DNA of 46,273 bases from Prochlorococcus sp. AG-412-C21 (GCA_003214975.1 QCKZ01000006.1:1-46273), one strand, 5' to 3'; numbered from the stretch's first letter, positions 35,265 through 44,909 are shown. Program-made: numbers and translations. The notes: a model not told the origin generated them from the letters alone.

Positions 35265-35543
35265 ATGTCTCTTGAAACTACTGTTTTCACCTTCAAAATA
35301 AGTGTCCCTTTTGAAGAATGGGCTGCGGTTTATGACAGCGAAGAAAATATACAGATGAATAAAGAACGTGGAATTATTTGCTTATATAAAGGTGTAAAGA
35401 AAGATGATCCAACCAGTGTAATTCTTATTGAGCAGGGTGAAGAAGGGAAATCAAAAGCTATGTTTGAAGATCCAGAGGTAAAACCACTTATTGAAAGTGC
35501 AGGTCATATTTATGATTCAACTGTCATCTCCAGTTACTTTTAA
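35265..35543 (+). CDS. DUF3764-type protein
   Basis: The 92-aa protein, SLETTVFTFKISVPFEEWAA, VYDSEENIQMN ... LIESAGHIYDSTVISSYF, fits my memory of DUF3764, a picocyanobacterial family with an ABM-like fold and no known function. Its start directly follows a hairpin and T-run, which is unusual. Confidence 0.75.
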   Translation: MSLETTVFTFKISVPFEEWAAVYDSEENIQMNKERGIICLYKGVKKDDPTSVILIEQGEEGKSKAMFEDPEVKPLIESAGHIYDSTVISSYF

Positions 35544-35584
35544 GTGAAAGGTTTACTACTTTTTTCGCTTTTATCTTTTTACTA

Positions 35585-35998
35585 ATGGTAAAAGAAACTT
35601 CTCAACTAACAGAAAAGGAAGCTTTGAGTATCTATGCGAAAATGATGCATACTCTTGATTCATCTGAATTCGAATCGTTTTTGTCAGAAGATTTCACATA
35701 CTCTTCACAGAAAGTCTTGACCGATATGAGCTCAAAAGATGAATTTATTGAATACATCAGACCGAAACTTGAAACAATAAAAAAAACTAACAGTTCTGTT
35801 TATGCAGAATTAGGTGTCTGCCCAGCCTATGGTCATGCAGATTGCCTAATCATGGCACAAGGCGATAAGTCTAATCTTCTTGGAGTTGCTTATGCTTCTG
35901 TAGATAAAGGGAAAATATCAGGTATCTCTTTATGTATTGTTCCCACTCTTGATTTGGCTGAGAGGAGTGGAATTTATCCCGGACTTCAGTTGAATTGA
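35585..35998 (+). CDS. NTF2-like (SnoaL-type) protein
   Basis: The 137-aa protein has the cone-shaped NTF2-like pattern: an N-terminal helix pair with ALSIYAKMMHTLDSSEFESFL, then SEDFTYSSQKVLTDMSSKDEFIEYI and beta strands to VPTLDLAERSGIYPGLQLN. No catalytic set can be assigned. Follows the DUF3764 gene after 41 bp. Confidence 0.75.
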   Translation: MVKETSQLTEKEALSIYAKMMHTLDSSEFESFLSEDFTYSSQKVLTDMSSKDEFIEYIRPKLETIKKTNSSVYAELGVCPAYGHADCLIMAQGDKSNLLGVAYASVDKGKISGISLCIVPTLDLAERSGIYPGLQLN

Positions 35999-36192
35999 AT
36001 AATACAAATTTACTTCTTGCGGACCCTTATTTAGTTTGGCAATATTAGTAACCGACTCCAAAATTGGCACATCATTATAAGATGTTTCCCTTAATGGCCA
36101 GATAGAACTGAAGGAATAAAAGTCAGGGATTTTTCTAATATTTTTCTTTCTGTTCAGCTGTTAAAAAGCTCCTACACACATACTGATAGACA

Positions 36193-36975
36193 ATGAAAAT
36201 TATTAAGAGACTCAGGTCGCTGCCAGGCGACTCTCTGGGCGTTATACGCCGCACTCCGCCACTTGTTTTTGCAATGGCTGTCTTATCTCTCGGAGGATTT
36301 ATAGGCGCCTCTACGGTCCTTGTGAGAGGGTTCAGAACGGTTGAGAATACTATCACTGTTACAGGTGCTAGTACAGAGAGTTTTGAGAGTGATATTGCAA
36401 AATGGTCAGTCCAGGTAAAGACATCAGGTAAAACTCAGATTGACTCATTTACCAAGCATAAACAGTCCATTAATAAGACAATGGAATTCCTTAAAGCCAA
36501 TGGAATTGAGGATGGTGTAAAGCAGGATGTTTATCTTGGACCTGCGAGTATAAGTGAATATAAAACTAAGCATCCTAAGACTAATGAAATCATTAGAACT
36601 GAATGGATTACTTATCAGAATATTGAGATTGAAAGTAGGGATGTTTATAACATCCAGAAGACTCATAGTCAGATAACAGAATTACTTGGTAAAGGAGTAA
36701 GGGTTAAACCAAGCCGTCCTGAATTCACCTATTCAAAGCTGGCTGATAAACGAGTTGATATGCTCGCTAAGGCAGCAAAGGATGCAAGAATTAGGGCTGA
36801 AGCTATCGCTCTTCAGGCAGGCTCTGAAGTGGGTGGATTGAAGAAAGTGAACACTGGAGTTTTTCAGATAACAGTTCCTAATTCCACGAAGGTAAGCAGC
36901 TGGGGGTCTTATGACACTTCAACTATTAAGAAAGACATCACTGCGGTTATGGGAGTCACTTTCGCGGTTAAGTGA
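36193..36975 (+). CDS. SIMPL-domain (DUF541) periplasmic protein
   Basis: A membrane anchor or signal (about 24-46, TPPLVFAMAVLSLGGFIGAS) is followed by a SIMPL domain, TITVTGASTESFESDIAKWS ... KAAKDARIRAEAIALQAG ... VMGVTFAVK. Such proteins are secreted oligomers linked to membrane or oxidative stress. The base composition is clearly less AT-rich than the genome (for example the GC-rich 5' end), a sign of transfer. Confidence 0.88.
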   Translation: MKIIKRLRSLPGDSLGVIRRTPPLVFAMAVLSLGGFIGASTVLVRGFRTVENTITVTGASTESFESDIAKWSVQVKTSGKTQIDSFTKHKQSINKTMEFLKANGIEDGVKQDVYLGPASISEYKTKHPKTNEIIRTEWITYQNIEIESRDVYNIQKTHSQITELLGKGVRVKPSRPEFTYSKLADKRVDMLAKAAKDARIRAEAIALQAGSEVGGLKKVNTGVFQITVPNSTKVSSWGSYDTSTIKKDITAVMGVTFAVK

Positions 36976-36979
36976 TGAC

Positions 36980-37075
36980 TTAAGAGGTCTTCTTTTTGCC
37001 TTTAAAAATCATAAGTAAAGGCAGACCAATAAGCATCAGACTTCCATCAATTAATAAAAAAGTATTCAGATTCAT
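36980..37075 (-). CDS. 31-aa membrane microprotein
   Basis: MNLNTFLLIDGSLMLIGLPL, then LMIFKGKKKTS. One span with basic tail. Starts in an ATGA overlap with the upstream gene (37072-37075), so translation is coupled. Confidence 0.55.
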   Translation of the reverse strand: MNLNTFLLIDGSLMLIGLPLLMIFKGKKKTS

Positions 37076-37275
37076 TTATTCATTCCTTCGGGGGTATCCC
37101 AATTAAGGGGTATCCCTTTTTTAACGGGTTCTTTTTTCATGTCATCCATCTCTTTTCTGATTTTGTTGTAGTAGGCCAACTCTTCTGGATCATCAGAACC
37201 CAGACCATAATTCATGGTCGCTGCAAGATAAATTCTGTGCATCCGGTATGATGATAGTGACATTAATAAAGACAA
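37072..37275 (-). CDS. 67-aa hypothetical protein
   Basis: MHRIYLAATMNYGLGSDDPE, then ELAYYNKIRKEMDDMKKEPVKKG and NWDTPEGMNK. Several Met could start it (Met1, Met5, Met12, Met21), so the N-terminus is unsure. Coupled to the 31-aa gene. Unknown function. Confidence 0.55.
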   Translation of the reverse strand: MSLLMSLSSYRMHRIYLAATMNYGLGSDDPEELAYYNKIRKEMDDMKKEPVKKGIPLNWDTPEGMNK

Positions 37276-37591
37276 TCTTTAATAAATATATCTGAATTTC
37301 ATTCAAATTGTCGATTTCTGAAAACCAAGTCATATCAACTATTTTCGAAAAACCCCACCATAATACACGGGGGAGAAGAAATTAAGACAAGAAATTGACT
37401 CGTTGACTACTTACTGGATGTGTATACATCATCATTGTAAGTACTGTAAATAAAGCACTCTCAACCACATCTAAATTACTATTTCTTTACGTGGGGTATG
37501 TGGATTAATCACATAATGCACGTACTGTATTTAATAGATTAATAATGAATAGGTTGAGTAGTAATTTGTAAAACTAACTTAATTAAATCCT
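37276..37591. other. Intergenic stretch, no gene seen
   Basis: Contains short inverted repeats (CCCC-12 nt-GGGG near 37356-37375 and TGTG-GATTAAT-CACA near 37499) but no credible gene. It marks the change from the less AT-rich cassettes to the AT-rich part of the element. Confidence 0.4.
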
Positions 37592-37933
37592 ATGAAACAT
37601 CTTTTTATAATTATTAGTCTTTTTGGCGTTGTCACGCCCTTAAAATCAGAATCTTATAAAGAGGTTGATTGCAACTCTGCAATGACTCAATATGAAATGA
37701 ATATTTGCAGCAATAGATCACTTTATAAAAATGATTTAAAACTGAAAGAGGAAATTGGTGATAGTGAAGTATATAAAAAATGGATAATAGGTAGAGAAGC
37801 TATCTGCCAATATTATTCGGGGAAACAATTTGAAGGAGGTTCTATAAGACCAATGATGCAGAGTGGTTGTAACTTAAGACTTAATTCAGAGGCTAAAAGA
37901 TATTGTCTTACAGGTAATCCACAATGCGGTTAA
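37592..37933 (+). CDS. Exported LprI-like (DUF1311) protein
   Basis: A signal peptide (about 1-20, MKHLFIIISLFGVVTPLKSE) precedes the LprI/DUF1311 pattern DCNSAMTQYEMNICSNRSLY, followed by EAICQYYSG and further Cys (CNLRLNSEAKRYC, NPQCG). Family members include a lysozyme inhibitor. Disulfide-bonded periplasmic protein. Its end overlaps the next gene by 10 bp. Confidence 0.8.
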   Translation: MKHLFIIISLFGVVTPLKSESYKEVDCNSAMTQYEMNICSNRSLYKNDLKLKEEIGDSEVYKKWIIGREAICQYYSGKQFEGGSIRPMMQSGCNLRLNSEAKRYCLTGNPQCG

Positions 37934-38391
37934 ATTTATTTTCTTTAAAAAAATCGAGATTAGTTTTTATTTTTCTTTTCTTGTTTCAATTCCAATTTAT
38001 AAAAGCTTCTGAAACTAAATCTGATGCAAACAAATTGAGAGAATTATGGAAAAGTGCAATTCAAAATAATAGGAACTGGAATCATTATGCTGCACTTGAA
38101 GATTATTCAAAAGCATTAATTATTGCTCCTAATAATCATTTGCTTTTTTATAACCGAGGATTAACTTATGCTGATCTTCAACTATTAACTCAGGCAATAA
38201 ATGATTTTGATTCTTCAATAAAAATCAAACCTGATTTCGGTCCTGCATATGGTGATAGAGGAATGGCATTTTATGATCTTGATCAGAAGGAAAAAGCATG
38301 TTCTGATTTCAAAAAAGCAGGAGATCTTAAATATAATCCTGCTGTTAGTTGGATTAAAGATCCAAAAAGAAATTCATGGTGTATAAAATAA
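37924..38391 (+). CDS. Exported TPR-repeat protein
   Basis: An N-terminal hydrophobic stretch (about 12-28, LVFIFLFLFQFQFIKA) is a signal or anchor. At least two TPR units follow (NWNHYAALEDYSKALIIAPN; LLFYNRGLTYADLQLLTQAI; GPAYGDRGMAFYDLDQKEKA). Overlaps the LprI-like gene by 10 bp, so the two are coupled and may work together in the periplasm. Convergent with the helicase-nuclease gene. Confidence 0.85.
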   Translation: MRLNLFSLKKSRLVFIFLFLFQFQFIKASETKSDANKLRELWKSAIQNNRNWNHYAALEDYSKALIIAPNNHLLFYNRGLTYADLQLLTQAINDFDSSIKIKPDFGPAYGDRGMAFYDLDQKEKACSDFKKAGDLKYNPAVSWIKDPKRNSWCIK

Positions 38392-38485
38392 AAAACTCAA
38401 AAATATTTATTTATTCATAAGGAAATAATACTGTTTTTTGCAAGATTAGATAATTTGTAACTAATTAAAAGTTTTTAATAGGAGA

Positions 38486-41400
38486 TCAATTATTTTTTAC
38501 TTCTTGCGCTAATTTTGACTGAATGTAGTTATCAAGGTTTCTTATTTCTTTATCAGGGTCTCTAAACCAATCAGTAGACCATATTCTATATACGTTCCAA
38601 CCAAGGCTTTCTAAAACTTGTTGTCTTAATCTATCTCTAGCTCTTGCGTTATAAGAAGAATGGTATGCTTTCCCATCACATTCAATAGCTAGAATATATT
38701 TTGAAGAATCGTTTGGATCAATAATACCCATATCAATCTTATAATTGCTTACGCCTATTTGTGTATCTACTTTATGACCAATGTTTGTTAAAGCATCATA
38801 AACTGCAACTTCAAAAGGGCTATCAAATTCATTATTAGTTTGTCTTATCAAAGTGTCGGATAATTGACCTGTCTGTGCATATTCAAGATAGTTCCTAAAT
38901 GCTCTTTTACCTCTACTACTTTTATCATCTATTTTTATATCACTTGGTTTAAGAGATGAGACTACAATAACTTCATGTTTTGCTCGAGTAAAGAGAACAT
39001 TTAATCTCCTGTGACCATTTGCTTTATTAATTGGTCCAAAGTTCTGACCAACTATGCCAGATGCATCAGGTCCAAAAACAGTTGAAATTATTACTATATC
39101 TCTTTCATCTCCTTGAACATTTTCTAAATTTTTTACAACAAGTTCATTCAATGTTCCTTGATGTAATCTAGAAAATTCTTCAAGTATTGGATCTGAGTTA
39201 ATTTCTTTTTCAAGTTCAAGCCTAAGATCTGAAGAATTTCTCTCATTCATTGTGGCTATAAGAATTGATTTGTCAGGGTTCTTTTTAACGGTATTTTTTA
39301 AAACTTCAATGGTATATTTTACTTCAGTTAAATTTGCGCCCCCCTTTTTATAGTTGGGATTTTCTACAGGTAAATAAGTAATAGCAGTTCCTTTTTTATT
39401 AGTTGGAAAAATTGTTAAATCCCCGTTATAAAATTCCCAGTTAGAAAATGCAATTAAAGAATGATGCTTTGATCTATAATGCCAACCTAATTTACAATTA
39501 TTATCCTTACCAAGTACTTTTACAGATAAATCTAATATAGATTCTGAATCTTCAACATCTATTTCTTCATCATCGTCATCGGCTTGTTGTTTGGTCTCGA
39601 AATAATTTGAAGGAGGTAGTTGTTTATCATCGCCAACAATAATAATTTGTTTACATCTGGCAATTAAGCTAATTGCAAATTGTGGTTTCATTTGAGATGC
39701 TTCATCAATAATTAGTACATCAAAAATATCTGGAGATTTAGGAAGTAACTCTGCTGCGCTTGATGGGGACATCATTAAACATGGTTTTAAGCTCAAAATC
39801 GTTTTGAAAGATTGCTTAAAAAGTCTCATTAGAGCTAAAAAACGTGTTTTCTTATTAACCTCATGTTGAATAAGATAACCTTCTGTGTAATCTTGCTTCC
39901 TTCCTCTTTGATTTCCTGTCCTTAACAATGGAGATGGATTAATATTTAAATAATTTGAAAGTGTTTTAGAAGTATTTTTTACGAAATTAGTATCCTCTTG
40001 ATTAAAAAGTTTTCTTGATCTATTTAGAGTTCTTCCACTGTAGTTAGATAAAATATCTTCAAGTCCAATCTTTCTTATTCTTGAACCTATAATTCCAGCT
40101 TTAAATAATTTAGAAGCTTTAATTCCTGATTTCAAATTTAATTTATAAATCTGATTAATTCCTTTTTTAACTCCATTTTCTTGAAGGATATTTTTATTCC
40201 TAATAGTGTCACTTAATAAATTTTTATAAGGACTTAATCCTTTAAGACTTTTTAGTTCATTAATAATAAAATTAGGATCTTGATTAAAATAATCAGAATT
40301 TAAATTTTGTTCTAAGTATTCATTAAGCAAAAATGTAAGTTGAAGGTTTCCGAAAATATTAACTTTCTCCTCTCTAAGTTTTTCAAGTTTATTAAGGTTT
40401 TTAATGCAATAATCTAGGCCAAATTTATCAAGAGATTCTTTCACTATTAATGGGAAAGTATCAAAATTTAATTTTCCATAATCCTTTAGGAAATTTTCAA
40501 TTGATTTTGCTTTAAGATTTATTCCTAAATTTTCCCCTTCAAAAATATTATTTCCACTATTTAAAATCTGATTTATTTCTTTTGCAGTGTAATTTAATTT
40601 TTTTATTTGAGAACCAAACTCCCCTAAATCTAAAAGACTTAAGTCATAAATAATTTCTTTAGAGTAATTATCAAGTAAGCTTATTTTTACTGTAAATTCA
40701 GAAAGGTATTTATTAGTATCTTCAAGCGCAGAATTAAAGGATATCTCGCTATCGGTAGCTATTTGATGTATTGATGATTGATTTATTATTTCTGAGAGCT
40801 TTTGATCAGTATTATTGTTTATTTCAATATTTTTAAATGATTCAATAAGATATTTAGAAATTTGACCTCTAGAACCAATTGGGACAAAAGAATCAAAATT
40901 ACTTTTTAATCCAAGTTCTTTTTCAACATAAAAAACTATAAATTCTTTTAATTCGGATGGTATTTGAATTTCAACTGCTTTTTCTCTTAATTTAAAAATT
41001 CTTTCATTTATCAAACCAGATGTTTCTTTAAAATGATCTTCTTCTTGACTATTCCCTTTAATAAATAATTGACATTCATTAAAAATTACTGCGAGTCTTT
41101 TAAAAGATGGTAATTTTGTCTTTTCTTTAGAAATTATTTTCCATATTTTTTTTGCTTTTCTTAACTTTGGATTTAAAAAACATCCTAAAAATCCTGCATC
41201 TTTGATCGCTTCAATAGATCTCAAAAGTGAATTAATATCAATTTTTAAAAGTTCAGAAATTTCAACTCCGTAATTCTGAATTTTATTTTTTAAAGCTACG
41301 TTTTTGCAAATTAGTTCATAGATTTCAAATTCTTTGTTGATATCTTTTAATTTATTTGGCCCTTTCAATGAGTCTAAAATATCGCATACAAGATCAATTT

Positions 41401-43498
41401 GAATTGATTCATAATTTTCTTTGCATTCAATAATTCTTTGAATATCAGATAAAGAAATATTTGCGGAAATTGAATTTACATTTTTGTTTAGTTCTTGCTT
41501 TATCTTTCGAAAAATAGAAGATATTTTTTTGCAGTCAGATATCAAATTTTTTATACTTCCAGATGAATATCTATAGTTAAAGTTATTAATGAAATAATCA
41601 ATTATGTCATTAATAGATTTATAGTTTTCCTCTTCAAGGAGAATATCAATTTTTAATTCACCTATTTCTTCTTCAATAATTTCTCTCTCATAAAGTTTGT
41701 TCAGAAGTTTTCCTAAATCTTCTTTAGATTCTATTTTTAGTGAATGATTATCTTTTACTGGATAATTAGATTTTATAAATTCTAGACTTTCTATAAGATT
41801 TTTTATTTTGTTTTTATCGATATGCCAAAAATCTTTATAAATGTATGGAAAAATATTTTCATCATTTAATAAGCCTTGAATTTTGTCTATATATTCTTTG
41901 GAATAAGTAATTAATTGTGTAAAGTTTGAGGATGTTTTTGGGAGACCTCTTTTTTCAATAAATTCTTTTTTACCAAGCTTTTCTAATTCTCTGCTTGAGT
42001 CAATGAATATATCTAAATTTTCTGAAATTAATTTCAAGTCATTATCACTTATTTGATCTACATCTATTTGTAGTGCACTTTGATAAGTTTTTTTATCTTT
42101 AATATATTCTTTATTTAGAGAGTAGTTAATGTATTCCCCAATTAAATCAAAAACTTTATATGAGTTCTTGTTTAAATTTTTGTCTTCGCTTATATCTTTA
42201 TAATGTTCATTTAAATATGATCTTAGTTTTTTTAGATTCCCAAGATCTTCTCTGTAAATTTGATTATTATATCTAATCACTTTTCTTTCTATTCTATTTT
42301 TAAGACTTTCTATAACCTTGTTCTTTGGAGTGGCAGTACTATGAACTTCAAGTAGAAAATCGCCTAAATTTCTTTCACTCAATCTATTTTTTACAACTTC
42401 TAATGCTGCTAATTTATCTGCTGCAAATAGTACCTTTTTACCATCTCCAATAAGACTTGAAATCATATTAGTAATTGTTTGACTTTTTCCAGTTCCAGGA
42501 GGACCTTCTACAACAAAACTCTTTCCCTCTATTGCTTTTTTTATAACTCTATATTGAGTACTATCTGCATCTGCAATTAATTTTGGAATTGAATCAAGAC
42601 CTAAATTAATTTCTTCTTTGTCTTGATAAACTTCTTCACTTCCAAGAGGTTCTATTTTTTCTGAAACATTTCCTAATAAAAAACTTCTCATTAATTCTTT
42701 CTCATCACATGGATTTTTATCCCATGATTCGAAGTCAAGATCGTTATATATTGAGATGTTCATGAAAGGAAATAGACCTAAAGATGACCATTCCTTGAGG
42801 TTCCATTTTTCCCCAGTAATTGATTTATTTTTTTTATTTATGATTGTATTTACATCTTGGAATAATTTCTTTATATTTGCTTTTCCTTCCTCGTCAAATT
42901 CTAATTTTGGCATCTTAATGCCGTATTCTTTCTCAAGTTTTTGCCAAAGAGTAACGTTATAATTCATATCCTCTCCAGCAGTTTCTAAAAAGTATTTATA
43001 ACCATCACTAGTTTTTCTTTTTTCTATTCCTACTGGATAAATAGCTAACGGGGATAATCTCTTCTCTTCTTTACCAGTTATTCCTTTTAACTCATACCAT
43101 TCAAGGAAACCAATAACAATATTTAAAATATTAATTCCTTTTTCTTGATTATAAATTCTATTTTGATTCCTTAAATTATTACAACTCAGTTCAAATTTAG
43201 GATTCTCCTCAATAACTTGAATTTTGTCATCAAACAATTCATCTTTATCTTTATCAGCATTAGATTCAAGTATTACTTCTAATTCAAAATCAATTTCTTT
43301 TGGTTTTGCAATTAGTTCTAATTTTGAATAGGTATCAAGTTTTCTTATAATAAATTCTGGGATTTCATTTACTATTCTTAAAAAGTTTTGTCTAACACCT
43401 TTCGATGTGTGTTTATAATTTAGAAGCTTATTTCGGGCACTAAAATCTAAAATTTTTTTTCTTTCTTCAGCAAGTTTTTGTGAAAGGATTTTGTCCAA
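38486..43498 (-). CDS. 1670-aa SF1 helicase with Vsr/DUF559-like nuclease (putative antiviral protein)
   Basis: Domain order: DUF4011-like N-terminus (about 1-200, KKILDFSARNKLLNYKHTSK); Walker A VEGPPGTGKSQT near residue 332; about 900 residues of helical, partly coiled-coil insertion; Walker B VLIIDEASQM near 1260; motif III IIVGDDKQLPP; motif VI LNVLFTRAKHEV; and a C-terminal PD-(D/E)XK-type nuclease (about 1557-1665) with YKIDMGI, AIECDGKAYH and SLGWNVYRIWSTDW, like the MTES_1575/DUF559/Vsr group. Single-protein defence systems with DUF4011, AAA helicase and Vsr-like nuclease are known (for example the Hhe type). The base composition is AT-rich like the host. It is intact and next to a tRNA-integrated integrase. 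Confidence 0.92.
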   Translation of the reverse strand: MDKILSQKLAEERKKILDFSARNKLLNYKHTSKGVRQNFLRIVNEIPEFIIRKLDTYSKLELIAKPKEIDFELEVILESNADKDKDELFDDKIQVIEENPKFELSCNNLRNQNRIYNQEKGINILNIVIGFLEWYELKGITGKEEKRLSPLAIYPVGIEKRKTSDGYKYFLETAGEDMNYNVTLWQKLEKEYGIKMPKLEFDEEGKANIKKLFQDVNTIINKKNKSITGEKWNLKEWSSLGLFPFMNISIYNDLDFESWDKNPCDEKELMRSFLLGNVSEKIEPLGSEEVYQDKEEINLGLDSIPKLIADADSTQYRVIKKAIEGKSFVVEGPPGTGKSQTITNMISSLIGDGKKVLFAADKLAALEVVKNRLSERNLGDFLLEVHSTATPKNKVIESLKNRIERKVIRYNNQIYREDLGNLKKLRSYLNEHYKDISEDKNLNKNSYKVFDLIGEYINYSLNKEYIKDKKTYQSALQIDVDQISDNDLKLISENLDIFIDSSRELEKLGKKEFIEKRGLPKTSSNFTQLITYSKEYIDKIQGLLNDENIFPYIYKDFWHIDKNKIKNLIESLEFIKSNYPVKDNHSLKIESKEDLGKLLNKLYEREIIEEEIGELKIDILLEEENYKSINDIIDYFINNFNYRYSSGSIKNLISDCKKISSIFRKIKQELNKNVNSISANISLSDIQRIIECKENYESIQIDLVCDILDSLKGPNKLKDINKEFEIYELICKNVALKNKIQNYGVEISELLKIDINSLLRSIEAIKDAGFLGCFLNPKLRKAKKIWKIISKEKTKLPSFKRLAVIFNECQLFIKGNSQEEDHFKETSGLINERIFKLREKAVEIQIPSELKEFIVFYVEKELGLKSNFDSFVPIGSRGQISKYLIESFKNIEINNNTDQKLSEIINQSSIHQIATDSEISFNSALEDTNKYLSEFTVKISLLDNYSKEIIYDLSLLDLGEFGSQIKKLNYTAKEINQILNSGNNIFEGENLGINLKAKSIENFLKDYGKLNFDTFPLIVKESLDKFGLDYCIKNLNKLEKLREEKVNIFGNLQLTFLLNEYLEQNLNSDYFNQDPNFIINELKSLKGLSPYKNLLSDTIRNKNILQENGVKKGINQIYKLNLKSGIKASKLFKAGIIGSRIRKIGLEDILSNYSGRTLNRSRKLFNQEDTNFVKNTSKTLSNYLNINPSPLLRTGNQRGRKQDYTEGYLIQHEVNKKTRFLALMRLFKQSFKTILSLKPCLMMSPSSAAELLPKSPDIFDVLIIDEASQMKPQFAISLIARCKQIIIVGDDKQLPPSNYFETKQQADDDDEEIDVEDSESILDLSVKVLGKDNNCKLGWHYRSKHHSLIAFSNWEFYNGDLTIFPTNKKGTAITYLPVENPNYKKGGANLTEVKYTIEVLKNTVKKNPDKSILIATMNERNSSDLRLELEKEINSDPILEEFSRLHQGTLNELVVKNLENVQGDERDIVIISTVFGPDASGIVGQNFGPINKANGHRRLNVLFTRAKHEVIVVSSLKPSDIKIDDKSSRGKRAFRNYLEYAQTGQLSDTLIRQTNNEFDSPFEVAVYDALTNIGHKVDTQIGVSNYKIDMGIIDPNDSSKYILAIECDGKAYHSSYNARARDRLRQQVLESLGWNVYRIWSTDWFRDPDKEIRNLDNYIQSKLAQEVKNN

Positions 43499-43726
43499 AA
43501 ATTATATTTTGTTCAATTAATAAATTTTAACCCATGATTTAAAAAGCAAATATTTTATTTAAGGTTTGAAAACAAGTTAAGTTTTTCAGCAAAAATATCC
43601 CAAGGTGAAAGATATTTATGTAAAGCACAATTTTTTTAAAAAACCCTTAAATTTTTATATAAAAATCTTTTCTCGTTTCATACGTCTAATCACTTTAAAT
43701 ACCCCCAACGGGTGAAAGTTATTAAT

Positions 43727-44530
43727 TTAAAAACTTAATTGATAGTGACTGTATCTCATCAACATTTTTATATCTCTGTGTCCGCTGCAAGCACTTATCT
43801 CCAGAGCATTCATTCCATAACTCTACATTCTGCTTATGGCTGCACAATTCTTTCTTCTTATATAAAGTAATTTTTTTTTAAGATCTATATTTCTCCAGGT
43901 CAGGCTCAATAGTTCGGAGCGGCGGAAGCCAGTAGTTAGGGCAAGCTTTGTAAGTCTCAGATGATTTTTATTGGACATCTGAGACAGTTCATATATAAGT
44001 CTTTTCTCGTCTTGATCAGTGAAAAATGGAGCCCTTGCATCTCCAGTCCCTCTTACTCTCAGATGTCTTGCGGGGTTATCTTTTATTTCCGCTCCTCTTT
44101 CATCCTTTGCCCAGTCGATCAGTACTCTTAGTACTCTCAGTTCCCGCATAACTGTATTCGGTTTCACCTTCAGTAATCGTTCATCTCTCCAGACCGCAAA
44201 GTGCTTTATCTGCAGGTCTTTAAGACAAATATCCCTAAGCCAGCTTTCCGCTGTCACTCTGAGGGGATATTTCTCATTCTCCGCACTACGGTGCAGCAGC
44301 AGCGGACCATTTATATAGTCATTGATTGCCTCTCCCAGGGTGATGGGGATGTCATTTATAACTTTTTTTGTTCTCTTTTCGACTGCATCTGCCCAGGATT
44401 CCGCCAGATCTCTGGAAAGAAAAGTTCTGGACCTCGGGCCTACATAATTCTTCCTTCTGATAAGGACCTGCCAGCCGTTTCCGCTTCTTCTGATTGTTGC
44501 CATTTGGGTGTCATCGTTTATGTGATGCAC
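43727..44530 (-). pseudogene. Tyrosine recombinase (integrase), internally deleted
   Basis: The N-terminal arm and core-binding part is complete (MATIRRSGNGWQVLIRRKNY ... WRDERLLKVKPNTVMREL) and the first catalytic Arg is present (TTGFRRSELLSLTW). After LLYIRRKN the protein jumps to CAAISRM and a TAG at 43823. The same frame continues beyond it with SYGMNALEISACSGHRDIKM, then LMRYSHY: the normal integrase end with GH and the Tyr nucleophile. The missing piece of about 40-70 residues contained the HxxR Arg. Probable real start is Met10. Base composition is far less AT-rich than the genome. Faces into the element from tRNA-Thr. Confidence 0.88.
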
Positions 44531-44550
44531 CTCCAGAAATCTGCCCTTAA

Positions 44551-44587
44551 AACAGAAAAGTGGACCCGTAATCGGACGTCCACTTCT
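44551..44587 (-). terminator. Terminator of the tRNA-Tyr/tRNA-Thr unit
   Basis: On the minus strand AAGTGGAC-loop-GTCCACTT is followed by TTCTGTTTT. It lies 57 bp beyond the tRNA-Thr 3' end and before the integrase. Confidence 0.7.
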
Positions 44588-44643
44588 GATGAATTCTTTT
44601 TAGCGATAGTGGTAATCTCTTTGATACCAAGCTATCCAACGAG

Positions 44644-44725
<82 letters not shown>

Positions 44726-44739
<14 letters not shown>

Positions 44740-44807
44740 TTTGAACCAACGTAGGCAGAGCCAGCGGATTTACAGTCCGCCCCCTTTAACCACTCGGGCA
44801 CCGACCC
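44726..44807 (-). tRNA. tRNA-Tyr (GTA)
   Basis: Eighty-two nt, class II with a long variable arm. Acceptor GGGTCGG/CCGGCCC with discriminator A; anticodon loop CTGTAAA gives GTA. Ten bp upstream of tRNA-Thr; the two form one transcription unit. Confidence 0.97.
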
Positions 44808-44909
44808 CCACTATTTGAACTTATCAGTTAATGGACACTTTGTGTGAAAATGTTTTGGTTTTTTTGTTTCTTTCTAGATAGCATTTGTAAAGAAAATACT
44901 TTATTGCTG

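Noticed and set aside
37418-37453. 11-codon frame MCIHHHCKYCK
   Set aside because: Curious Cys/His content, but too short and without a ribosome binding site.
42756-42962. 68-aa plus-strand frame inside the helicase gene
   Set aside because: It is antisense to a conserved part of the large helicase and has no independent support.
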